Shown in pieces: positions 57,758-64,000 of a stretch of DNA of 64,000 bases (its first letter is position 1; every line of letters starts with the position of its first letter). The notes below the pieces were generated by a model. That model was not told the origin of the DNA, did no database searches, and worked only from the letters and a program-made list of their open reading frames with translations. The DNA lies in NCBI GenBank assembly GCA_050245915.1, contig JBFWWZ010000008.1, forward strand, positions 16,153-80,152, given 5' to 3'. The translations under genes were made by a program, and so were the position numbers. This stretch comes from JBDSKH01 sp050245915 (lineage in GTDB: Bacteria > Actinomycetota > Actinomycetes > Actinomycetales > Microbacteriaceae).

Positions 57758-59511
57758 CCGACGTCCTCATCGCGCGCGACCGCCCGGTCGCCTCCCTCGC
57801 ACGGGCGCTGCGACCGCGGGCCGGACGCCTGCTCCTGGCCGCGGCCGCCTTCCTCGTCAAGGACAGCCCGATCTGGATACTGCCGCTGATCACCGGGCTG
57901 GTCATCGACACGGTCGTGGCGGGCGGACCCGTCGAACGTCTCGCCCTGTGGGGCGGGCTCGCTGTCGCAGCCCTCTTCCTCAACTATCCGTTCAACATGC
58001 TGTTCACCCGGCTCTCGAGCCGTGTGATCCGCGAGCTCTCTGTGCGGCTTCGGAACGCCCTCACGGAGCGACTTCAGAGGCTGTCGATCGGGTTCCACAA
58101 CCGGCAGAGCGCCTCTGTCGTCCAGACCAAGATCGTCCGAGATGTCGAGAACGTCGAACTCATGCTGCAGCAATCGCTGCCCACCCTGCTCGGCGGAACC
58201 TTCACGCTCGCGGGAGCAGTGGTCGTCACCGCGATCCAAGTGCCCCCCTTCGTGGCGGTCTTCCTCGTCGCCGTCCCGGTCGCCGCCCTCCTCATCCGAT
58301 TCATCCGCGGCCGAGCTGCCGAGCGGAACGAGCGGTTTCGCCGAGAGGTCGAGCGGTACTCGGCCGGCGTCGGGGAGATGGCGGCCCTGATCCCGATCAC
58401 GCGAGGACACGGGCTCGAACGCGTCGCGACGGAACGGCTCGCCGGACGTGCCGAGCGTGTGCGCGCCGCGGGACAAGAACTCGACACCCTCAACGGCCGG
58501 TTCGGTGCGCTCTCCTGGATCTCGTACCAAGTGCTCGGTGTCAGCTGTCTCATCGCGGCATCGATCGCATCCGTCACCGGCTTCCTCCCTGTCACGCCGG
58601 GACAGGTCGTGCTCCTGAGCACCTACTTCACCGTCCTCACCAACAGCATCGTGATGATGCTCAACGCAGCCCCGATCCTGACGCGAGGCGTGGAGTCGCT
58701 CCGCTCGATCGGCGAGGTGATGGAAGAGCCCGACATAGAGCACAACGAAGGCCGTGGACGCGTCGACCAAGTACATGGCGACATCCGTCTCGACGAGGTC
58801 AGCTTCGCGTTCCCCGATCAGACGGACGACGCTCGACCCGCACTCGACGCGATCTCGTTGCACATCGCGCCCGGAGAGACGCTGGCGCTCGTCGGTCCTT
58901 CGGGCGGTGGGAAATCCACCTTGCTCAACCTGGTGCTCGGCTTCGTGCGCCCGACCCGCGGCCGCGTGCTGCTGGACGGCGTCGACATGAACGAGCTCGA
59001 CCTGCGCACCCTTCGCTCGTTCATCTCCGTCGTGCCGCAGGAGTCGGTGCTATTCGAAGGCACCATCCGCGAAAACGTCGCCTACGGATTGAATGCCGTC
59101 GATGACAGCCGGGTGCTCGACGCACTACGGGACGCCAACGCCCTCGACATCCTCGAACTCCACGGCGACGGGCTGGATGCCGTGGTCGGCGACCGGGGGA
59201 CCAGGCTGTCGGGCGGTCAGCGCCAGTGTCTCGCGATCGCGCGTGCGCTGGTGCGCGACCCACGCATCCTGATCTTGGACGAAGCGACGAGTGCACTCGA
59301 CGCGGCATCCGAGGCACTCGTGCGCCGTGCGTTCTCGAATCTGCGACGAGATCGAACCACGCTGGTCGCCGCGCATCGCCTTTCCACCATCCGAGATGCC
59401 GACCGCATCGCCTACATCGAGCGGGGGCGCGTCGCCGAGATCGGGACTCATGACGAACTCATCGCGGCAGGCGGTCGCTACGCTGCCCTCGTCGCACAGC
59501 AGACATCATAA
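57754..59511 (+). CDS. ABC exporter, fused membrane and ATPase domains
   Basis: 585 residues, homodimer-type half transporter. Six helices (about 22-300) are followed by an ABC domain with Walker A LVGPSGGGKSTLLNLVLG near 390, VPQESVLFEGTIRENV, signature RLSGGQRQCLAIARAL and Walker B ILILDEATSALD, H-loop VAAHRLST. The fold is that of multidrug/lipid/glycan exporters, unlike the CUT1 importer of the operon. GTG 57754 overlaps the GH113-like stop, so it is firmly inside the mannoside operon. Substrate unknown. Confidence 0.9.
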   Translation: MTDVLIARDRPVASLARALRPRAGRLLLAAAAFLVKDSPIWILPLITGLVIDTVVAGGPVERLALWGGLAVAALFLNYPFNMLFTRLSSRVIRELSVRLRNALTERLQRLSIGFHNRQSASVVQTKIVRDVENVELMLQQSLPTLLGGTFTLAGAVVVTAIQVPPFVAVFLVAVPVAALLIRFIRGRAAERNERFRREVERYSAGVGEMAALIPITRGHGLERVATERLAGRAERVRAAGQELDTLNGRFGALSWISYQVLGVSCLIAASIASVTGFLPVTPGQVVLLSTYFTVLTNSIVMMLNAAPILTRGVESLRSIGEVMEEPDIEHNEGRGRVDQVHGDIRLDEVSFAFPDQTDDARPALDAISLHIAPGETLALVGPSGGGKSTLLNLVLGFVRPTRGRVLLDGVDMNELDLRTLRSFISVVPQESVLFEGTIRENVAYGLNAVDDSRVLDALRDANALDILELHGDGLDAVVGDRGTRLSGGQRQCLAIARALVRDPRILILDEATSALDAASEALVRRAFSNLRRDRTTLVAAHRLSTIRDADRIAYIERGRVAEIGTHDELIAAGGRYAALVAQQTS

Positions 59512-59521
59512 AGGGACCGGC

Positions 59522-60508
59522 ATGGCACGATTCGATCTGACCCTCCCCGAACTGGTCTCCTACCGCCCCGAGGTGGCCGAACCGCGCGACTTCGATGCAT
59601 TCTGGCAACGGACGCTCGCCGAGAGCCGCGCCAGTGGGGACGAGGTCGTCATCGAGCAGGTCGACGCCCACCTCGCCTTGGTCGACGCGTACGACGTCAC
59701 CTTTCCGGGATTCGCCGGCGACCCGGTGCGAGCCTGGTACCTCAGGCCGAGGGGCGTTTCTGACGCGATCCCGGCGATCGTGGAGTACAACGGGTACGGC
59801 GGCGGCCGGGGGTTGCCGCACGAGCGCTTGGCCTGGGTTGCTGCCGGGTACGCCTATCTCTTCATGGACACCCGAGGGCAGGGCAGCGCGTGGGGATCCG
59901 GGGGCGCTACGCCCGACCCGCACGGCTCCGGTCCGTCGACCCCCGGATTCATGACGCGCGGTATCGAGAGCCCGGCCGAGTACTACTACCGGCGAGTGTT
60001 CACGGATGCGGTTCGTGCTGTCGACGCCATCCGCGCGTTCGACGGCGTCGACCCCGATCGCATCATCGTGACCGGCGGCAGCCAAGGGGGCGGCATTGCC
60101 CTCGCTGCGGCTGGGCTGGTCCCCGGCCTGGCCGCCGTGATGCCGGACGTCCCGTTCCTCTGCCACTTCGAGCGAGCAATCGGAATGACCGATCATGACC
60201 CCTATCAGGAGATCACCCGATACCTCGCCGTCCACCGGGACGTCGTCGAACGCACATTCAAGACCCTCGCGTATTTCGACGGAGTGACGTTCGCCAAACG
60301 GGCCACCGCACCTGCACTCTTTTCAGTCGGGCTGCTGGATCCCGTGTGCCCACCGTCTACGGTGTACGCGGCCGCCAATCATTACGCCGCAGAAGTCGCT
60401 ATCGAGCCGTACGCGTTCAACGAACACGAGGGTGGGCAGGGTCATCACTGGGTGAGGCAGACCGCATGGCTCGCGGACGTTCTCGCAGGACGCACGAGCG
60501 GAACGTGA
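59522..60508 (+). CDS. Acetylxylan-esterase-type carbohydrate esterase (CE7)
   Basis: 328 residues, alpha/beta hydrolase of the AXE1/CE7 family. Nucleophile Ser in VTGGSQGGGIALAAAGL (near 185), RGQGSAWGSGG (family RGQ motif), Asp in VGLLDPVCPPSTVYAA (near 273) and His in EHEGGQGHHW (near 306). No signal peptide. Removes acetyl groups from short acetylated sugars, fitting acetylated mannan fragments. AAGGGACCGG before ATG 59522 is the ribosome site. Confidence 0.9.
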   Translation: MARFDLTLPELVSYRPEVAEPRDFDAFWQRTLAESRASGDEVVIEQVDAHLALVDAYDVTFPGFAGDPVRAWYLRPRGVSDAIPAIVEYNGYGGGRGLPHERLAWVAAGYAYLFMDTRGQGSAWGSGGATPDPHGSGPSTPGFMTRGIESPAEYYYRRVFTDAVRAVDAIRAFDGVDPDRIIVTGGSQGGGIALAAAGLVPGLAAVMPDVPFLCHFERAIGMTDHDPYQEITRYLAVHRDVVERTFKTLAYFDGVTFAKRATAPALFSVGLLDPVCPPSTVYAAANHYAAEVAIEPYAFNEHEGGQGHHWVRQTAWLADVLAGRTSGT

Positions 60509-61530
60509 CAGCGCTTCCTCCCGCCACGAACGCACCACTCCGCGGCGGCGCCGTGCTCCGTTGGGGCATCCTCGCGCCCGGGGCCATCGCTCACGACTGG
60601 GCCGACGCAGTTCGTACGTTCACCGACCAGCGCATCACTGCCGTGGCGTCACGGGACCGCGACCGGGCTCGCGCTTTCGCCGAGCCGCGAGGAATTCCCG
60701 CGGCATACGGCTCGTACCAGCACCTGCTGGAGGATGCGGATGTGGACGTCGTCTATGTGGCGGCGCCGAACTCGGAGCACGTCCATCTCGCACACGCGGC
60801 GATAGATCACGGCAAGCACGTGCTCGTCGAGAAGCCGATGGCGATGACCGCGGCCGAGGTTGTCGCGCTCGGGGATCACGCCCGCACGCGAGGCGTGTTT
60901 CTCATGGAGGCGATGTGGTCGCGGTTCCTTCCGCAGTCGACGATCATCGCGCAGTTGCTCAGCGACGGCGCTCTCGGCGAGCTTCGGTCGGCGACGGCCG
61001 ACTTCAGCAGCCGGGTCCCTTTCGATCCGACTAACCGCGTCTACGACCCCGCGCTCGGTGGAGGCTGTCTCGCCGATCTCGGCGTGTATTCGTCGTGGTT
61101 CGTGCGATTCGTACTCGGTCCGGCATCGTCTGTGGTTGCCCGCGGTCAGGTCGCGCCGACAGGCGTCGAGGACCACGCCGTCGTGGTCTCAGAGCACGCT
61201 GACGGAGCTGTCGGAGTCGCGATTTCGAGCCTCCGCGCTGCCAGCGCTCATAAAGCGACCGTCGTCGGTGAAAACGGAATGATCGAGGTCTCCGACCCGT
61301 TCTGGAGCCCACACGGGATGACGTTGACCGTGGATGGCGTGACCACGTCGTGGTCCGACCCGAGCCCCATTCGCGGACGAGCGGGTCTCGCTTACCAGGT
61401 TGCTGCCGTGGCGGCGCATGTCGGTCTCGGGCGTCTCGAAGCGCCTGAGCATCCGATCGCCGCAACCGTCGAGGTCATGGGAGCTCTCGAGACCGCGGCC
61501 GCTTCGATTCGGACGTCCCCTCGCGGGTGA
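60505..61530 (+). CDS. Gfo/Idh/MocA family oxidoreductase
   Basis: 341 residues. Rossmann start LRWGILAPGAIAHDWADAV, EKP motif VLVEKPMAMTAAE (near residue 110), and the EAMWSRFLPQ plus GGCLADLGVYSSWFVRFVLG blocks of the dihydrodiol-dehydrogenase/aldose-oxidoreductase branch. Probably handles a mannose-derived sugar in the operon. GTG 60505 overlaps the esterase stop (GTGA). Last gene of the mannoside operon. Confidence 0.84.
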   Translation: MTALPPATNAPLRGGAVLRWGILAPGAIAHDWADAVRTFTDQRITAVASRDRDRARAFAEPRGIPAAYGSYQHLLEDADVDVVYVAAPNSEHVHLAHAAIDHGKHVLVEKPMAMTAAEVVALGDHARTRGVFLMEAMWSRFLPQSTIIAQLLSDGALGELRSATADFSSRVPFDPTNRVYDPALGGGCLADLGVYSSWFVRFVLGPASSVVARGQVAPTGVEDHAVVVSEHADGAVGVAISSLRAASAHKATVVGENGMIEVSDPFWSPHGMTLTVDGVTTSWSDPSPIRGRAGLAYQVAAVAAHVGLGRLEAPEHPIAATVEVMGALETAAASIRTSPRG

Positions 61531-61552
61531 TCTCGCGCCTTCGCCGTGACCT

Positions 61553-61575
61553 TCTCATTGCGAATGAGACGCGCT
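61553..61575. repeat. Intergenic palindrome TCTCATT-GCG-AATGAGA
   Basis: Perfect 7-3-7 inverted repeat followed by CGCGC, between the convergent oxidoreductase and lipoprotein genes. Second copy of the element at 47392-47414. Could be a terminator or a small dispersed repeat. Confidence 0.6.
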
Positions 61576-61594
61576 GTCCGTAACGACGTGGGGG

Positions 61595-62131
61595 TCAAGG
61601 CTCGATGACAAGGCGCTCGTTGAGCGAAGCAACGTTGTCCCCGGTGATCTCCTCGACGGACACGAGGGGTCCGACTAGCAGCTCTCCATGTTGTCCGATG
61701 CAGTCGCGCACCGCGGCGGACTGGTTGGTAGCGATTGGGAACGTGATCGAGAAGTCGTAGGCGCCAGCCAACGGAGTTCCCCTATCGCTGAACGGCCCGA
61801 ATGAGACTCGCCCGTCGGAGAGAGTGTCTTCATCCTGAGCGAGAAAGCCTGCAGCCTCGTTGAAGAAGCTCGCATTCAAATCGGAACCGTTTGGGAGGTT
61901 TGAAGTCGCGGAAATCAGGATCCCGCCTGCCACGTCCGTGGTCATCTGATAGTCGATCGTGACGTTGAGTGGCGTCGGCGGGCAGATTGTCTCGGCGATT
62001 GGACTCGGGGTTGTGGATGCGGTCGGGGTGATCGGACTCGGAGCAGAGGTAGGGGTGGTCTGGGGCGACGCGCACGAGGCGAGGGCAAGCGCGAGGCTGC
62101 TCACAGCAACTGCGTGGATGCGGTATCTCAT
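61595..62131 (-). CDS. Putative secreted lipoprotein
   Basis: 178 residues. Signal peptide with lipobox LALASCAS (Cys about 20), a Thr/Ser/Pro linker (about 22-46), then a beta-rich domain with two cysteines (ETICPPTP, RDCIGQ) that may pair. Function unknown. ATG 62131 overlaps the exonuclease stop by four bases; the longer frame lies inside that gene. Confidence 0.7.
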   Translation of the reverse strand: MRYRIHAVAVSSLALALASCASPQTTPTSAPSPITPTASTTPSPIAETICPPTPLNVTIDYQMTTDVAGGILISATSNLPNGSDLNASFFNEAAGFLAQDEDTLSDGRVSFGPFSDRGTPLAGAYDFSITFPIATNQSAAVRDCIGQHGELLVGPLVSVEEITGDNVASLNERLVIEP

Positions 62132-63327
62132 TGCGCTGAGATGAGACGTTCGAGCCCCGCTTCGTCGACGATCGGGATGCCCCAGTCTCTTGCCCGCTTG
62201 GCTTTGCCCGACATCGAGTCGGGATCCGAAGCGCATAGCAGCCGCGCCGACTTGACCATCGAGTCCTTCGGGACAAACCCATACGAAGCGAGCAACGCGA
62301 ACCAATCGCTTCGCGACCTACGCGTCTCGCCGGTGATCACGATCGTGTCGCCGGGCCGCAGTCGGAATCCGGTCGACAATTGCGGAGCACTGACCGACGC
62401 CTCAGCGATCGCGGCATCAATGTCGGCGGACGCGATCGACAGCGCAGCCCCGATGAGTCGGATATCCGATTCCTCTGCCTCTGTCAGCTCGCCGTCCGCC
62501 CAAGCAGCTGAGACCAACCCGTCGAAGTAGGCGCGATGGGTGCGAGCGATTGCGGACGATCCAAGGCCAAGCTCGCCGGCGAGGGTGACCAGTGCGTCGG
62601 CCTCCGTGAAGGAGATCGCGCGGTCGAGCAGTACTCGGTCGAGGAAGGCGAGGTAGTCCACATTGAGGCTGCCATCGTCTTCAACCTTCACCGACACCCG
62701 CTCGAGCAACGAGGGCGGCGGGACCGAGGCACGCTCGCGCGTCACCCATTCGATCGGTCCGGCTGGCGGCCAGCCACCAGGAGCGGGAGAGTTCAGCCAC
62801 GCGTCCCACCAGGCGCGGTCGGTCATGGCCTGCAGGTAGTAGCCCAGCAATTGCGCTGTTACCGTCGCGTCCGCAAGAGCGTGGTGTGTGTCCCATTCGT
62901 CGATGCCCACCGCTGAGCAGCAGTCGCGGAGGGTCCGCAGTCCTGGAGGCAGTGCGAACTTGGCAAGCTGCATGGTGCACAGCCACCGGCTTTGGTCGAT
63001 TGGGCTGAAACCCGCACCGGTGAGCTCGTGCCCGAGGAAGCGAGCATCGAACGACGCGTTGTGGGCGACCGGCACACGGTCGTCGAGCAGTTCGAGCACG
63101 TGCGGCGCGAGCGCAGAGAAATCCGGCGCACGGCTTGCCATTGCGGCCGTGATGCCATGGATGGTCTGCGGGCCCATATCACGGCGAGGGTTTACAACCG
63201 TGCTCCACTGTCCGGTCACCTCCCCGGAGGGTGAAACGTGAACGATTCCAATCTCGACTATCCGGTCGTGCTTCTCGGGAAACAGGCCAGTGGTCTCGAG
63301 ATCGACAACGGCAAATCCAGCTCCCAC
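62128..63327 (-). CDS. DEDDh exonuclease with TerB-like and BRCT regions
   Basis: 399 residues. The DnaQ-like 3'-5' exonuclease domain (about 1-150) shows FAVVDLETTGLFPEKHDRIVEIG (Asp, Glu), HNASFDARFLGHEL (Asp) and HHALADATVTAQLL (His, Asp): a complete DEDDh set. The middle region (about 230-300, WADGELTEAEESDIRLIGAALSI) resembles TerB-type helices; the C-terminus (about 320-395) is a BRCT-like domain (GDTIVITGETRRSRSDWFALLASYGF). GTG 63327 has GGGAGG five bases upstream; an ATG 48 bases further up lacks one. Cytoplasmic, DNA repair or nucleic-acid processing. Confidence 0.82.
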   Translation of the reverse strand: MGAGFAVVDLETTGLFPEKHDRIVEIGIVHVSPSGEVTGQWSTVVNPRRDMGPQTIHGITAAMASRAPDFSALAPHVLELLDDRVPVAHNASFDARFLGHELTGAGFSPIDQSRWLCTMQLAKFALPPGLRTLRDCCSAVGIDEWDTHHALADATVTAQLLGYYLQAMTDRAWWDAWLNSPAPGGWPPAGPIEWVTRERASVPPPSLLERVSVKVEDDGSLNVDYLAFLDRVLLDRAISFTEADALVTLAGELGLGSSAIARTHRAYFDGLVSAAWADGELTEAEESDIRLIGAALSIASADIDAAIAEASVSAPQLSTGFRLRPGDTIVITGETRRSRSDWFALLASYGFVPKDSMVKSARLLCASDPDSMSGKAKRARDWGIPIVDEAGLERLISAQ

Positions 63328-63434
63328 TACTGCCTCCCAGATCGCGGATTGGATGAACCGTATCCTGCGGATCACTCATTCCGCGTACCCCGCCGCGGGG
63401 ACAATTCCTGACAAATCGACGCTAGCTTTGAGCC

Positions 63435-63536
63435 GTGACCCGAGGACCGTGGCCGGAGGCGGGGAAGCTCATGCTCGCGGCAAAGCTGCTAGCGCTTGCC
63501 GAGCCTCGTCGTTCGGTGACGCAGTATCGCCGGTGA
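63435..63536 (+). CDS. Possible 33-residue leader ORF
   Basis: GTG at 63435, six bases after a TAGCTT -10 box (63423-63428), encodes a basic, helical peptide (MTRGPWPEAGKLMLAAKLLA, then LAEPRRSVTQYRR). Its TGA overlaps the GTG of the next ORF (GTGA). The arrangement looks like a leaderless, coupled small ORF; an alternative is that the next gene starts at GTG 63449 in its own frame. Confidence 0.35.
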   Translation: MTRGPWPEAGKLMLAAKLLALAEPRRSVTQYRR

Positions 63537-64000
63537 CCTCGCCGACGCCCCACCCGGCCGCGATCAACGGTGCAGTCACTCGCGCCATGATCGCGCAGGA
63601 CGCATTCATGATCTCGGACGTCATGCTGTCGGCGCAGCACGACAGCGAAGTCGGCGGAATCGTGCCACTCGTGACGCTAGGCCACGCCGCCCGGATTGCG
63701 TACGAAGGGTCTCGCGTCCTTCGATCCCCGGACCCCCAGCTCGGCATCCCTCAACTCGCCGCGATTCTCAATTCCGGCCATTCGGACACGATAGAGCGCG
63801 CGCGACACGCCACGAAGCTGCTCGATGACACCAAGAAGACCACGGCGGACCTGATTGCCGCGATGGACTCCTATGGGGAAGCGCACGCCCGCGAGTACCT
63901 CGACAGCGTGGTGTGGTTCGCCCGAGGACTTGGCAGGGATCTCGGGCTGTACCTCCTAGATGGGCAAGTGCTCGGCGCGACCGTTCCCTTGCAGTACAGG
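63533..64000 (+). CDS. Unknown protein, C-terminus outside window
   Basis: 156 codons from GTG 63533, open to the window edge. Helical, with QDAFMISDVMLSAQHDSEVGG and LLDDTKKTTADLIAAMDSYGEAHAREYLDSVVWFARGLGRDLGLYLLDG. No family recognised and no membrane segment seen. Coupled to the small ORF before it. Possibly upstream of further accessory genes. Confidence 0.5.
   Translation, partial: MTSPTPHPAAINGAVTRAMIAQDAFMISDVMLSAQHDSEVGGIVPLVTLGHAARIAYEGSRVLRSPDPQLGIPQLAAILNSGHSDTIERARHATKLLDDTKKTTADLIAAMDSYGEAHAREYLDSVVWFARGLGRDLGLYLLDGQVLGATVPLQYR

Noticed and set aside
1..64000. CRISPR array, rRNA, transposase or prophage structural genes
   Set aside because: No regularly spaced repeats, rRNA sequence, IS ends or phage genes were seen in the window.

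Overview
The window is high-GC actinobacterial DNA, most like Microbacteriaceae (Microbacterium or a close relative). This rests on its codon usage, many leaderless genes with a TANNNT box 6-8 bases before the start codon, encoded-CCA-less tRNA-Ser genes, and family content (HelR, LCP ligase, actinobacterial-type regulators). No database search was possible; names come from recognising protein motifs.

Layout. 1-7.1 kb: housekeeping block with the N-terminus of phosphoglucomutase (minus), prephenate dehydratase pheA, three small membrane proteins, a diacylglycerol-kinase-type lipid kinase, serS, a HAD phosphatase, and a wall-polymer (LCP) ligase between two tRNA-Ser genes (UGA, GCU). Two REP-like GGTGGTCGAG elements lie inside coding sequence here. 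7.1-17 kb: MarC, a DUF1801 protein, then a complete potassium-uptake operon kdpFABC-DE, preceded by an extra 27-residue membrane peptide and followed by a DUF389 membrane protein. 17-18.1 kb: HxlR regulator and its divergent NAD-binding oxidoreductase.

18.1-28.5 kb: a sugar-acid catabolic island for L-fucose or a related sugar. It has a KDG-type kinase, KDPG-type aldolase, SDR, zinc alcohol dehydrogenase, L-fuconate dehydratase, GntR/FadR regulator, Gfo/Idh oxidoreductase, a ribose-type ABC importer and an L-fuconolactonase-like amidohydrolase. 28.5-33.2 kb: nhaB antiporter and the divergent RNA-polymerase recycling ATPase helR. Their shared promoter holds a rifamycin-associated element (RAE), and nhaB has a leader ORF folded into a hairpin.

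33.3-48.4 kb: a 15.1 kb genomic island inserted in the 3' end of tRNA-Arg(ACG), bounded by a 22-bp direct repeat and lacking a recognisable integrase. It carries a CmtR/CDF cadmium module and an 11-gene metal/redox operon (CDF, SmtB-type sensor, two small membrane proteins, DsbA, TlpA, CtaG, CcdA, Lnt, CopC, CopD-CtaG fusion). A second operon encodes two M23 peptidases, and LspA with a zinc-ribbon protein follow. The cargo looks like a self-contained set for copper/zinc handling, extracytoplasmic thiol chemistry and lipoprotein maturation.

48.4-64 kb: a toxin-antitoxin-like pair beside attR; a beta-mannoside utilisation cluster (BadF-type kinase, LacI regulator, ABC importer, GH2 beta-mannosidase, GH113-like mannanase, ABC exporter, CE7 esterase, Gfo/Idh oxidoreductase) with clear LacI operators; then a lipoprotein, an exonuclease-BRCT protein and an unknown gene running off the end. 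No CRISPR array, rRNA or transposase was seen.
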